In this document: positions 8,846 through 18,113 of the stretch, one piece after another
How the letters are laid out: each line of letters begins with the position of its first letter
Numbering within the stretch: position 1 is the first letter of the stretch
Assembly: GCA_002215645.1 (NCBI GenBank)
Contig: NGFI01000002.1
Coordinates: 186,001-250,000 of the forward strand
Direction: 5' to 3'
Source: Gemmatimonadetes bacterium 2013_60CM_65_52
Lineage (GTDB): Bacteria > Gemmatimonadota > Gemmatimonadetes > Gemmatimonadales > Gemmatimonadaceae
Length of the DNA stretch: 64,000 nt
Program-made: the position numbers and the translations under genes
Notes under the pieces: model-generated
The model's database searches: none
Told to the model about the DNA's origin: nothing
What the model saw: the letters and a program-made list of their open reading frames with translations, nothing else

Positions 8846-10044
8846 TGGACGCGCGCGCCCGGTGCCGCTGGGTTGAAGAGATCGTGGCCGAGCGGTGCTT
8901 CAGGGCGGTTACCGGTCCACTGACTTTCGGCGCCGAGCTGGAGTTGCTTGCGTTCGATTCCGAGTCACATGCGATTTCGCCGATCTTTCCCGGCGCGAAC
9001 GGCCTGCGGGCCACGCTCGATCTCGCGCGCGAGGTCGGCAGTCGTCTTGGATGGGCGGAACATGTGTCCGACAAGGGCGTTCCCCGCTTTCGCGCTCAGC
9101 ATGGTGGCGCGCTGACGTTCGAGCCGGGCGGCCAACTGGAGTACGCGAGCGGCGTACATCTGAGCGTGGACGGCCTCCTGCGAGATCTCTGCGCCGTCGA
9201 GACGGTGTTGACGGAAGCGGGCGACGCCCGGGGCATGCTGCTCATGCCGGTTGGCGTCGATCCGTTCAACGGTCCCGACGCGGCGCCGTTGCAGCTCGAT
9301 GCTCCGCGCTATTCGCGTATGGCCCGCTATTTCGCATCCATCGGCATCGACGGCGCGCGCATGATGCGGCAGACGGCGAGCGTTCAGGTGAATGTCGGTG
9401 GCATTCCGGTTCGCGAACGGTGGGTGGCGGCAAACGCCATCGCACCATGGCTGGTCGCGTTGTTCGCGAACTCGTCACGCTACGCGGGAGTGGATACGGC
9501 TTGCGCGAGCTACCGATCGGAAACGTGGCGGGGCGTGGACGTCTCGCGCACCGGAGTGTTTGCGGGCGGTGATTCTGTCGGCGAGTATGCGCGTTTCGCG
9601 CTCGGAGCGCGCGCGTTTCTCGCGGACGATGCGGCGCCGCCATTCGGCGCGCTGCGCGACGACCAATTGTCCGACGAAACACTCGAAGCGCATCTCTCCA
9701 CGCTGTTTCCCGAGATGCGGCCGCGAGGATATCTGGAGATTCGCTCGCTCGACGCGATCGGTGCCCAGGCGCGCACGGTGGCCGTAGCCCTGATTGCGGG
9801 GAGCCTCGCGGACGAGACGGCTGCGCACGAGGTTGCCGAGCTGCTCGGGCCGCCCGATGAGGATCTGTTGCGCAGAGCCGGCCGCTACGGGAGGGAGGAC
9901 CCTCGCATTGCGGCCGCGACGCCCGACCTCATCGGGATCGCGGAGCGTGGCTGCCGGCGACTCGGCACTACCGTGATCTCCGAACGGTCGGTCGGCGCAT
10001 TGCGCGATGTCGACCTGGCGGTACGTTCTTCGGACGTCCCCTGA
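8842..10044 (+). CDS. egtA: EgtA-type glutamate-cysteine ligase (GCS2 family)
   Basis: About 400 residues from tandem ATGs at 8842/8845 inside the egtD stop region. GCS2-family features are TFGAELELLAFD near the N-terminus (Glu ligands for ATP-Mg), LTFEPGGQLEYAS (residues about 95-108), RMMRQTASVQVNVG and YLEIRSLDA. It joins glutamate to cysteine in an ATP-dependent step, making gamma-glutamylcysteine, the EgtB co-substrate in the mycobacterial pathway. The frame is open upstream to 8725 but that part lies within egtD. No egtC or egtE gene follows. Confidence 0.9.
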   Translation: MMDARARCRWVEEIVAERCFRAVTGPLTFGAELELLAFDSESHAISPIFPGANGLRATLDLAREVGSRLGWAEHVSDKGVPRFRAQHGGALTFEPGGQLEYASGVHLSVDGLLRDLCAVETVLTEAGDARGMLLMPVGVDPFNGPDAAPLQLDAPRYSRMARYFASIGIDGARMMRQTASVQVNVGGIPVRERWVAANAIAPWLVALFANSSRYAGVDTACASYRSETWRGVDVSRTGVFAGGDSVGEYARFALGARAFLADDAAPPFGALRDDQLSDETLEAHLSTLFPEMRPRGYLEIRSLDAIGAQARTVAVALIAGSLADETAAHEVAELLGPPDEDLLRRAGRYGREDPRIAAATPDLIGIAERGCRRLGTTVISERSVGALRDVDLAVRSSDVP

Positions 10045-10058
10045 TCCAACCTCCCTCC

Positions 10059-11432
10059 ATGAATTCGCACATGCGGCGCCTCACGTTTCTCGTCGCCGTC
10101 GCGGCGCTTCTGACGACGGTCCCGCGCGGCACTCTCCGCGCGCAAGACCCAGGCAAGATCCACCTCGACACCTTCGCGCTCGCCAACGGGTTGAAGGTGG
10201 TTCTCGCGCCGGATCACTCCACGCAGGTTGTCGCAGTGAACGTGTGGTACAACGCAGGCGCGAGAAACGAGCAGCGCGGCCGCACCGGGTTCGCGCATCT
10301 GTTCGAGCACATGATGTTTCAGGGCTCCGGGAACGTGAAGAAGGGCGATCACATGTCGCTGATCGAGCGCGCCGGTGGCCAGCTGAATGGCAGCACGCAG
10401 GATGACCGCACGAATTACTGGGAGGTGCTGCCGTCCAACCGTTACAGCCTCGGATTGTGGCTCGAGGCGGACCGCATGCGGTCGCTGGCTGTAACTCAAG
10501 CCAACTTCGAGAATCAGCGAGAGACGGTAAAGGAGGAGCGGCGGCTCCGAATCGACAACCAGCCGTACACTCCTTCGTTCCTGAAGGGCGTCACCAAGCC
10601 GTTCGACAGTACGACGTGCTTCGCGTACGGTCACGAGCTCGTGGGCTCGATGACCGATCTGAACGCGGCCAAAGTGGAGGACGTGAAGGCGTTCCACGAC
10701 CTGTACTATGCGCCGAACAACGCGACGCTCACCGTCGTCGGTGACTTCGAGCCGGACGAAGCGCGCGACCTCATTCGGCGCTATTTCTCCGACATCCCGC
10801 GCGTGAAGGACCCTCCGCCGGTCGTCTGCCAAACGGCTTTCGACGCGGGAGAACGGCGCGAGACCGTCGTGGACGACAAGGCCACGTTGCCGGCGGTCCT
10901 TCGCCTGTATCTGGTACCGGAGTACGCAAACCCGGATCACGCCGCGCTGGAGCTTCTCGCCACGATTCTCGGCGGCGGCGAGAGCTCGCGCATGAATCGA
11001 ACGATCGCGCGCGGCGCCAAGGCGGCGCTCGTGGTGCAGGTTGCGTTGGACGTGACTGGCCCACACCGCGGACCGAGCACGTTTGCCGCCATCGCCATCG
11101 CCAATCAGGGCGTCTCCACGGATTCTCTCGACAAGTTGATCGCGAAGGAGATCGCGCACGTCGCGGCGGATGGAGTTACCGGCGAGGAGCTCACCAAGGC
11201 GCGAAACACCCGCCGTGCCGGGGAGATCGTCGGACGGCAGCATGCGCTGACGGTCGCGGAGGCGATTCAGAGCGCGAACATGTTTCTGGGCAGCCCGGCT
11301 GCCGTGAACACGGACCTTCAGCGGTACCTGACGGTGACGCAGGACGACATCAAGCGCGTCGCGCGGAAATATCTGCGTGCCGAGAATTCCATCGTCATCC
11401 TCATTGCACCAAAAGAGGGCCCGCGCCCATGA
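10059..11432 (+). CDS. M16 family zinc peptidase, catalytic subunit
   Basis: A 457-residue secreted protein with a signal ending near residue 28 (TLRAQ). The inverted zinc motif HLFEH occupies residues 80-84, and the third ligand Glu lies in ETVKEER (about 159). The N-domain is followed by the usual inactive C-domain (ALLELLATILGGGESSRMN). M16B enzymes such as these work as heterodimers with a non-catalytic partner and degrade peptides in the periplasm. The next gene, overlapping by ATGA, is that partner. The start ATG lies 14 bases after egtA, so read-through from the egt operon is possible. Confidence 0.9.
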   Translation: MNSHMRRLTFLVAVAALLTTVPRGTLRAQDPGKIHLDTFALANGLKVVLAPDHSTQVVAVNVWYNAGARNEQRGRTGFAHLFEHMMFQGSGNVKKGDHMSLIERAGGQLNGSTQDDRTNYWEVLPSNRYSLGLWLEADRMRSLAVTQANFENQRETVKEERRLRIDNQPYTPSFLKGVTKPFDSTTCFAYGHELVGSMTDLNAAKVEDVKAFHDLYYAPNNATLTVVGDFEPDEARDLIRRYFSDIPRVKDPPPVVCQTAFDAGERRETVVDDKATLPAVLRLYLVPEYANPDHAALELLATILGGGESSRMNRTIARGAKAALVVQVALDVTGPHRGPSTFAAIAIANQGVSTDSLDKLIAKEIAHVAADGVTGEELTKARNTRRAGEIVGRQHALTVAEAIQSANMFLGSPAAVNTDLQRYLTVTQDDIKRVARKYLRAENSIVILIAPKEGPRP

Positions 11433-13510
11433 TTCGAGCCTCGTCATTGACGCGCATCGCCGCCGCGACACTCTTCGCGCTCCCCGCGATCGCAACCGCG
11501 CAGCAGCCCAAGTCGCCGCCCGCACCCGCGCCGGTCAAACCCGCCACCATTCCTCCATTTCAGGAAGCGACGCTGGCGAATGGACTGAGAATCCTCCTGG
11601 TGGAGAGCAAACGTCAGCCGGTCGTTTCCCTCGCACTCATGCTCCCCGCGGGAGATGCGTACGACCCCACCGGGCGAGAAGGTGTCGCAACCATCGTCGC
11701 CAGCGTGATCACCAAGGGCGCTGGATCGCGCACCGCCGATCAGGTATCCGCCGCCATTGAAGGCGTCGGCGGTTCCATCGGGGCCGTCTCGGGCACGGAC
11801 TTCCTTACCGTTCGTGCCAATGTGCTGGCCAACGATGCGCCGCTCGCCTTCGAGCTGCTCGGCGATGCCGTTGCCAGGCCGTCGTTCGAGACAAAGGAAG
11901 TCGAGCTCGCACGCACGCAGACGCTGTCGGCATTGCAGCTCGAGCAGTCGCAGCCATCCTCTCTGGCCAGCCGGTTCTTCGCCGCACAACTCTTTGGCTC
12001 GCATCCGTATGCGCGGCGCCCCACTGCGACATCGGTGCGAGCGCTCACGTCGGCCGACCTTCGCGCGTTTCAGCGCTCGCGTCTCGTGCCGGGTGGCGCT
12101 CTGCTGGTCGTTGCCGGCGACATCGGTTTGCAGCGCGCGCGCGAGCTCGCAGAGAAGGCGTTCGGCTCGTGGACGGGACGCCCGCCGACAGAAGTGACGC
12201 GACCGGCGCCGCCCACGAGAACGCGCACCGAGATCGTGCTCGTTCATCGGCCCGGCTCGGTGCAGAGCAACATCGTGGCGGGCAATCTCACGTATCGTCC
12301 ATCGAGTCCGGCGTACTATCCGCTCAGCGTTGCGAGCCGCATGCTCGGTGGCGGATCGGACGGGCGACTCTTCAAGATTCTGCGCGAGAAGAAAAGCTGG
12401 ACCTACGGCGCCTATTCGCAGCTCACGCGGAACCGCGACATCGGCACGTTCGAAGCGACAGCGGAGGTTCGCAACGCCGTCAGCGACTCCGCGCTCGTGG
12501 AGCTGCTCGGCCTCGTTCGCGACGTGGGGACGAGCGTCGCGCCCGCGGACGAAGTCGATGCGGCCAAGAGTGGGCTCGTGGGAAGCCTGCCGCTTCAGCT
12601 CGAGACGGCGCAGGGAGTGGCCGAGCAGGTCGGGCGGTACACGATGCTCGGCCTGCCGAAGGACTTCATCAGGACGCTGCGTCCGCGTCTTGCCTCGGTC
12701 ACGCCCGAGCAGCTGCGCTCCGCCGCGAAACAGTACATGCGCGCCGACCGCGCACTCATCGTCGTCGTGGGTGACGGCGCGCAGATCTACGAGAAGCTCG
12801 CGCGAATAGCGCCGACGCGAATCGTCAATGCGCAGGGCGAGACGATGACAGCGGCCGATCTCGTCACGAGAGCGACTGCCCTTCCGGTGGACGTCAGCAA
12901 GCTCGGCGAGCGCGCCGACAGCTTCTCGGTGCTCGTGCAGGGGAATCCGCTCGGCTACCAGAAGACGTCGCTGACTCGCACCCAGCAAGGCTTCGTCTAT
13001 CGGTCGTCGATGGTCATCGGACCCATCATGTCACAGAGCGCCGAGACCATCTTCGGCGCCGATCTGAAGCCTGTCTCCACCAAGGGTCGCGGCAAGGTAC
13101 AGGGGCAAGACCTCGCGGTGGACGTCGCGTACGCGAATGGGCGGGCGAAAGGCACCGGAATGACGCCGAGCGCCGCCGGCATGAAGACGGTCACCATCGA
13201 CACGACGATCGCGCCGGGCACGCTGGACGACAACATGATTACGGCAGTCATTCCAGGCCTTCCGTGGACGCCGACCGCAAAGTTCAGCGTGACGGCGCTC
13301 GACGCATCATCTGGCGCGTTCAACAACCTGACGCTCGCCGTTACCGGAACGGAAACGTTGACGGTTCCCGCCGGAACGTTTCCGGCCTATCGCGTCGAGC
13401 TGACCGGCCAGCAACAGCCACTCACCTTCTATGTGTCCACGACCGCGCCGCACCGGCTCGTGAAGATGACTATGACCGGCACGCCGCTGGAGTTCGTGCT
13501 CGTGAAGTAG
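11429..13510 (+). CDS. M16 family non-catalytic subunit with C-terminal extension
   Basis: A 693-residue secreted protein (signal ending at ATAQQ, about residue 25). The first 440 residues are an M16 repeat pair, but the zinc motif is replaced (GREGVATIVAS where HxxEH would be), so it is the inactive partner of the preceding peptidase. The conserved R/Y region of the C-domain (LREKKSWTYGAYSQL) is intact. Beyond about residue 460 lies a further 230-residue beta-rich domain with GTETLTVPAGTFPAYRVEL, resembling DUF3108-like lipid-binding or envelope domains. That fusion is less usual for M16B subunits. Confidence 0.85.
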   Translation: MIRASSLTRIAAATLFALPAIATAQQPKSPPAPAPVKPATIPPFQEATLANGLRILLVESKRQPVVSLALMLPAGDAYDPTGREGVATIVASVITKGAGSRTADQVSAAIEGVGGSIGAVSGTDFLTVRANVLANDAPLAFELLGDAVARPSFETKEVELARTQTLSALQLEQSQPSSLASRFFAAQLFGSHPYARRPTATSVRALTSADLRAFQRSRLVPGGALLVVAGDIGLQRARELAEKAFGSWTGRPPTEVTRPAPPTRTRTEIVLVHRPGSVQSNIVAGNLTYRPSSPAYYPLSVASRMLGGGSDGRLFKILREKKSWTYGAYSQLTRNRDIGTFEATAEVRNAVSDSALVELLGLVRDVGTSVAPADEVDAAKSGLVGSLPLQLETAQGVAEQVGRYTMLGLPKDFIRTLRPRLASVTPEQLRSAAKQYMRADRALIVVVGDGAQIYEKLARIAPTRIVNAQGETMTAADLVTRATALPVDVSKLGERADSFSVLVQGNPLGYQKTSLTRTQQGFVYRSSMVIGPIMSQSAETIFGADLKPVSTKGRGKVQGQDLAVDVAYANGRAKGTGMTPSAAGMKTVTIDTTIAPGTLDDNMITAVIPGLPWTPTAKFSVTALDASSGAFNNLTLAVTGTETLTVPAGTFPAYRVELTGQQQPLTFYVSTTAPHRLVKMTMTGTPLEFVLVK

Positions 13511-13526
13511 CCGAAGCGCACCGGAC

Positions 13527-14516
13527 ATGCTGATCATCAGCCAGCAGGAGGTGGTTGAGCTGCTGCCGATGGACGAGTGCATGGCCGTGATGGCCGATGC
13601 GCTCACGTCGCTCGCCCGTGGAGATGCACTTCTGCCCCTGCGCACGATGCTGCACCTCCCGCGCGATCTCGGCATCCTCGCAACGATGCCGGGCTACCTC
13701 GGAGATCCGGAGGCACTCGGCATCAAAGTGATCACGGTCTTCCCCGGCAACCACGACACGGAGTTCGATTCGCATCAGGGGGTCGTCCTCCTGTTCGAGA
13801 CTGGGCATGGCTCGCCGGTGGCGATGATGGATGCGAGCGCCGTGACGGCGATTCGCACCGCGGCCGTATCGGGAGTCGCCACGGGACTGCTCGCACGCAC
13901 GGGTGCAAAGGATCTCTGCATTCTCGGTTCGGGCGTGCAGGCGCGCACGCATCTGGCGGCAATGCTGTTCGCGCGTCGCATCGACCGCGTTCGCGTCTGG
14001 AGTCGCAACGCCGAGAACGCCCGGATCTTTGCACGTGACGCACATGAGCGACACGGCATCGTGGTCGAGGTGCATGGAGACGCGCGCAATGCGGTGGAGG
14101 GTTCGGACATCGTGTGCACGGTCACGGCTTCACGCGAGCCAGTGCTGTTCTCGGAATGGCTCAAACCGGGGGCGCACGTGAACGCCGTCGGCGCCTCGCT
14201 CAGGACGGCGCGTGAGCTCGACAGTGCCACGATGGCGCGCGCGAAGCTCTTCGTCGATCGACGAGAATCCGCGTTGAACGAGGCCGGCGACTTCCTGATT
14301 CCGCGCGGCGAGGGACTCTTCGGCGACGATCATATCCGCGCCGAGATTGGTGAAGTCCTCGCTGGTACGCACGGGGGACGTGCATCCGAGACGGAGATCA
14401 CCGTGTTCAAGTCGCTCGGACTCGCCGTGGAAGACGTCGCGGCGGCGCAGCACGTTCATTACCGGGCGCTCGAGCGCGGGCTCGGAACCACGGTGTTGCT
14501 CGGCGGACGGCGCTAG
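13527..14516 (+). CDS. Ornithine cyclodeaminase / mu-crystallin family protein
   Basis: A 329-residue NAD(P)-dependent enzyme of the OCD/CRYM family. The Rossmann motif LCILGSGVQARTHLAAM is at about residues 131-147. Family motifs LGIKVITVFPGN, MDASAVTAIRTAAVSG and SLGLAVEDVAAA are all present. Members act as ornithine cyclodeaminase, ketimine reductase, alanine dehydrogenase or opine-type enzymes, and sequence reading cannot say which. It lies 16 bases after the M16 gene and its stop TAG overlaps the stop of the convergent histidine kinase. Confidence 0.85.
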   Translation: MLIISQQEVVELLPMDECMAVMADALTSLARGDALLPLRTMLHLPRDLGILATMPGYLGDPEALGIKVITVFPGNHDTEFDSHQGVVLLFETGHGSPVAMMDASAVTAIRTAAVSGVATGLLARTGAKDLCILGSGVQARTHLAAMLFARRIDRVRVWSRNAENARIFARDAHERHGIVVEVHGDARNAVEGSDIVCTVTASREPVLFSEWLKPGAHVNAVGASLRTARELDSATMARAKLFVDRRESALNEAGDFLIPRGEGLFGDDHIRAEIGEVLAGTHGGRASETEITVFKSLGLAVEDVAAAQHVHYRALERGLGTTVLLGGRR

Positions 14517-16069
14517 GCGAGCTCGGAACCGAGATCGTCGACGTCGGCGGCGGGCAGGCGGAGGACGAAGATGCTGCCGCCTCCCGGCCGCTCCACGTAT
14601 TCCACGGATCCTCCCTGCCGCTCGGCCAGAGAGCGTGCAATCGACAGACCGAGTCCGGCATGTCCGCCATCCAGCGTGGCATCGGCCGGCCGATAGAATG
14701 CCTGAAAGATGCGCTCGCGCTCCGTGCGTGGGATACCGACGCCACGGTCGCCCACCGAGAGTACGATGGAGCCATTCTCCCGTTCCGCGCGGAGCTCGAC
14801 GCGCGCGCCTTTCGGCGAATGCCGCAAGGCGTTGTCGAGCAGATTGCCCACGATGCGCAACGTGTGGACGAAGTCAAAGTAGCCGAGCAGCGCGGGCGAT
14901 TCGAAGTCGATGCTGACGTCGATGGTGCGGCCGTTGCGAATGCCTTCTGCCTGGCGCAAGGCGGCGCCGATAAGATCCTCCACCGTGTTCAGCTCGGGCA
15001 CGAGCGTAGAACCGCCGGCGCGCATGCGCGACATCTCCAACAGGTCGCTGACGAGGCGCGCGAGACGATCCGCCTGCTCCACGATCGCCGCCGATGAGCG
15101 TTCCCAGCGCTCGATTCCGCTCTGCGCCAGAACCTTGATGGTCGTCAGTGGCGTGCGCAGGTCGTGCGAGACGGCGGCGAACACCTCGTCCTTTGCCTGC
15201 TGCGCTTCCTGCAACGCTTCCGAGTACGCCGCCTCGGAAATCAGGCGCTGTCGCTCGATGCCGAGGGCCGCATAGTAGGAGAGCGCGGCGAGGAGTCGCC
15301 GACGCGGACCATCGAGGACAAATGGCCGGTCCCCGCCTACGAGCAGGACGCCGATGTGCCGGTCTTCCGCACTGAGTGGCAGTGCCAGGGCGCGAGGACG
15401 CAGTGTGAGGTTCGCGGGCGTCCCGATGTCCGTGCTCACGTGCTCGCGGATGGTCCCGTCTCCATAGACGACCACGGGCCGGCCCGTCTCTCGCGCGCGC
15501 TCGATCGCTCGCTCGGCGACGTCGCCCGCGGTGATGTCGTCGGCGTGGGGATTCGTCGGCGACCGCACACCGCGCGCCGGAAGATCTCCCGGCAGGATTG
15601 CGCAGGACGTCGCGCCGATCGCGCGTTGGACCAGCGCAGTGATGGCATCGAATGCCTCCTTCGTGGACGCGTAACGCAGCGTCTCCGCACCGAGCCGAGA
15701 GAGGGCTTCGACTTCACTCGCACGTGCGCTCGCCGCATCGGCCTCCTGTCGTGCGCTCGCGAGCAACTGCGTGGTGACGAACGCCGTGGCCGCGAACGCC
15801 AGCAGCACGATGACGTCGAGCGGCTTCGGCACCGTCAGCTGGTTGTAGGGCTCCTGGAAGTAGTAATCGATGATGAGCGTGCTCACGACGGCCAGTGAGA
15901 TGCCGAGTGGACGGCCACCGGCAACCGAGCCACCGAGGACGACGAGCAGCATGGTCAAGACTATCTGCGCCTGGTCGGCGTCCTGGCGTATACGAAGCAG
16001 GCCGGCGACGACGGCGACGAGGATCAGACTCCACGTAATCCACGCACGTAGCGGCGCGCCCACGGTCAC
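14513..16069 (-). CDS. KdpD-like sensor histidine kinase
   Basis: A 518-residue kinase. Residues 12-105 form four transmembrane segments of the DUF4118 type found in KdpD, with the family phrase IDYYFQEPYNQLTV. A GAF-like region follows (about 125-275), then HisKA with SHDLRTPLTTIK (His302) and HATPase_c (NLLDNALRHSP, GDRGVGIP, GLGLSIARSLAE). The large N-terminal KdpD sensory and USP domains are missing, and no kdpFABC genes are in the window, so the K+ assignment is only by family. It overlaps the response-regulator gene by four bases, which marks a two-component pair. Confidence 0.88.
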   Translation of the reverse strand: MTVGAPLRAWITWSLILVAVVAGLLRIRQDADQAQIVLTMLLVVLGGSVAGGRPLGISLAVVSTLIIDYYFQEPYNQLTVPKPLDVIVLLAFAATAFVTTQLLASARQEADAASARASEVEALSRLGAETLRYASTKEAFDAITALVQRAIGATSCAILPGDLPARGVRSPTNPHADDITAGDVAERAIERARETGRPVVVYGDGTIREHVSTDIGTPANLTLRPRALALPLSAEDRHIGVLLVGGDRPFVLDGPRRRLLAALSYYAALGIERQRLISEAAYSEALQEAQQAKDEVFAAVSHDLRTPLTTIKVLAQSGIERWERSSAAIVEQADRLARLVSDLLEMSRMRAGGSTLVPELNTVEDLIGAALRQAEGIRNGRTIDVSIDFESPALLGYFDFVHTLRIVGNLLDNALRHSPKGARVELRAERENGSIVLSVGDRGVGIPRTERERIFQAFYRPADATLDGGHAGLGLSIARSLAERQGGSVEYVERPGGGSIFVLRLPAADVDDLGSELA

Positions 16070-16791
16070 GGTTCCAGCGCGGCGAACCGGTATCCGACGC
16101 CTGGTTCAGTGATGATGAGTCGCGGCGCCGCGGGCTCGCGCTCGATCTTGCGGCGCAGATTGGTGAGGTGCACACGCAGGTATTGCTGCGGATTGCCGAA
16201 CGACTTCGCCCACACCGCGTCGAAGATCTGCTGGTGCGTGAGCGTGCGACCCGCGTGGGCAGCGAACGTCTGCAGCAGTTGCCACTCGGTCCGCGTCAAT
16301 CGAATGAGCCGTCCATCACGTCGCACTTCGCGCAGCAGGAAGTCGATCGAGAGCCCGTCGCACTCGATCGCGCTCGGCGCCGCCACCAGCGCGAGCTGCG
16401 AGCGGCGCAGTTGTGCCTGCACCCTGGCGACAAGCTCGTCCAGACTGAACGGCTTGGTGACGTAGTCGTCGGCACCGATGGTCAGCAGGTTCACCTTCTC
16501 CTGTTCCGCGTGCCGTGCGGACAACACCACGATCGGCTTCGTGGACCACCGCCGAATCTCGCGGCAGACGTCAACGCCGGACATGTCGGGCAGCCCGAGA
16601 TCGAGGATGATGAGATCCGGGCGCGCACGCGACGCGAGGGCGAGTCCCTCCGTTCCGGTTCCCGCCGCCAGAAAGCGGTCGCACAGGTGTGCCATCGCAC
16701 TGGCCAGCGCTTGCCGGATATGGACTTCGTCGTCGATGACCAGAATGGCGCCCGCGCGAATCAGCGTGCGGGTCGAAGCGATGCTTGCCAT
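16066..16791 (-). CDS. KdpE/OmpR-type response regulator
   Basis: A 241-residue regulator from the ATG at 16791. Receiver residues are DDEVH (Asp20/21), Asp64 in LIILDLGLPDM, Thr/Ser at LSARH and Lys in VTKPFS. The C-terminal winged helix has RLTRTEWQLLQTF and the terminal LRRKIE...VGYRF of the OmpR/PhoB class. Its stop overlaps the start of the histidine kinase, so the pair is co-expressed with the regulator first. The frame extends far upstream to 17664, but that part is antisense to another gene. A 10-bp palindrome (CTCTCGAGAG, 16847-16856) lies 56 bases upstream and could be a binding site. Confidence 0.9.
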   Translation of the reverse strand: MASIASTRTLIRAGAILVIDDEVHIRQALASAMAHLCDRFLAAGTGTEGLALASRARPDLIILDLGLPDMSGVDVCREIRRWSTKPIVVLSARHAEQEKVNLLTIGADDYVTKPFSLDELVARVQAQLRRSQLALVAAPSAIECDGLSIDFLLREVRRDGRLIRLTRTEWQLLQTFAAHAGRTLTHQQIFDAVWAKSFGNPQQYLRVHLTNLRRKIEREPAAPRLIITEPGVGYRFAALEP

Positions 16792-16949
16792 TGTCGAAGC
16801 GTGTACGGCTCGCTGCACGAGTGTGCTGCGGAGCGCGTCGTCAACTCTCTCGAGAGGGGGCGCGGCCGTAAAGCCAGGGCGCTGACCCTTAGTGATTTCT
16901 TTGTGCGGCCCCATGCGCTCTCCCGCGCGGCGGTGGGTGGGCGTCGCCG

Positions 16950-17927
16950 CTATCCGTGCTTTCTTCTCGCGGTCGACGTCTGCTTCGCGCTCTTGGCGCT
17001 CAGACCGTGCGTTCCCCCACCAAATGAACGGTGGAGTATCGTCGCGGCGGACTGCAGCGATACATGGCCGACGGATGCAAAGTCCGTCCCTACGCCAATG
17101 GCGAAGCTCCAGGTGGGCGTCGCGCCGCTGATGCCCCGGCTCGCGTTCAGGGACAGTGAGCTCACATACGGCAGCGAGATGCTCACCCCTCCGCTCACGG
17201 ATGCGGCACGCCCATAGGCCGGATCCACGGACCCGATGTCCCCGTCCACACCCGCACTCATCGAGAATCGGTCGCTCGCCTGAAACGAGAGGCCCGCGTC
17301 GCCGTACTCGGACGACGTGCCGTTGAAACTCGACTGAATGGTGAAATCGGTCAACGAACGGCCGGCGCTGGCGTGCACGCCGAGCTTGTCGGTGAGCGAG
17401 AGGCCGCCGCCGAGGGTGATGGAGCTCCCGACGCTGCCGGCGCCGAAGCCGCTCGCTGTGTCGCCGACCGGGAGTGTGATCCCGACACCGAAGCTCAGAC
17501 TGGGAGACAGCGGCACGTCGAACGTGTGATCGGCGCCGATTTCGACCGGAATGTCTGTCAGACCGCTGGCGGTGGTGGTCTGCCTCGCCGCGGTAACGCT
17601 GGGCTGGGTGGAATGTGCAACTGTCGGCGTGACGCCGATGGAAAGCCATGGAAGCGCGCGCCACCTGACGATGGCACTCGTCGCTCGCTCCGAGCGACCG
17701 CCGTCATAGCTGAGTCCGCCGAAAGACACACCAGTTGTGATGGTCCGCGCTGGCTCTTCCTCGTCGTCACTGGTGCTGTCCGCGGCGGTCGAGTCCCGCC
17801 GAACAGCGGTGTCTCGCGAAGGCGCCTTTGGAACCTTGGTCGGCTGCTGCGCGGCCATCACGCCGCCGGCAAGGAACATGAGCGCCGCTATCGCAGCAGC
17901 AACGCGAAGACGAGCCGAGCGAGTCAT
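16950..17927 (-). CDS. Exported protein, beta-barrel-like, unknown function
   Basis: A 325-residue protein with a signal peptide (about residues 1-26, ending VMAAQQ), an acidic low-complexity linker (about 38-62, with DSTSDDEEEP) and then a long run of short alternating Gly/Ser/Thr strands (SFGVGITLPVGDT, SVSGGVSISLPYV) like an outer-membrane barrel. The tail is basic (SAKQTSTARRKHG). I do not recognise a family. It is transcribed on the minus strand behind a strong inverted repeat at 17957-18001. Confidence 0.6.
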   Translation of the reverse strand: MTRSARLRVAAAIAALMFLAGGVMAAQQPTKVPKAPSRDTAVRRDSTAADSTSDDEEEPARTITTGVSFGGLSYDGGRSERATSAIVRWRALPWLSIGVTPTVAHSTQPSVTAARQTTTASGLTDIPVEIGADHTFDVPLSPSLSFGVGITLPVGDTASGFGAGSVGSSITLGGGLSLTDKLGVHASAGRSLTDFTIQSSFNGTSSEYGDAGLSFQASDRFSMSAGVDGDIGSVDPAYGRAASVSGGVSISLPYVSSLSLNASRGISGATPTWSFAIGVGTDFASVGHVSLQSAATILHRSFGGGTHGLSAKSAKQTSTARRKHG

Positions 17928-17956
17928 AGGAGCGTGACCGTTGTCCAGGGTGGGCC

Positions 17957-18001
17957 GTCGGTTGAACGGACGTCACTTCTCTCTGAGTGACGTCCACCGA
18001 C
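17957..18001 (-). promoter_or_regulatory. Nested inverted repeat in the leader of the exported-protein gene
   Basis: GGACGTCACT (17968-17977) and AGTGACGTCC (17986-17995) form a perfect 10-bp stem around an 8-base loop. Outside it GTCGGT (17957-17962) pairs with ACCGAC (17996-18001), with a 5-base bulge on one side. No T tract follows on either strand, so a classical terminator is unlikely. It sits 30 bases before the start codon at 17927, downstream of a possible -10 (TATTAT on the minus strand, 18033-18028). A leader hairpin or repressor site is more likely. Confidence 0.5.
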
Positions 18002-18113
18002 CCGGACGGTCACGCAAAGAATTCACAATAATACATGTCGTCACGCACACAGTTCCTCGTGATCGCCGGCGAAGACACCGACGAGCCGGTAGACAGCGAA
18101 CGGTTTACGGGTG

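Noticed and set aside
9885-11525. 546-codon minus-strand frame across egtA and the M16 gene
   Set aside because: Antisense to two well-supported genes and without any recognisable motif.
16847-16856. CTCTCGAGAG palindrome upstream of the response regulator
   Set aside because: Ten bases only and expected by chance in GC-rich DNA; noted in the gene entry but not claimed as a site.
16800-17664. N-terminal extension of the response-regulator frame to 17664
   Set aside because: The extension overlaps the exported-protein gene (16950-17927) in another frame and has no protein-like features; the receiver begins properly at 16791.
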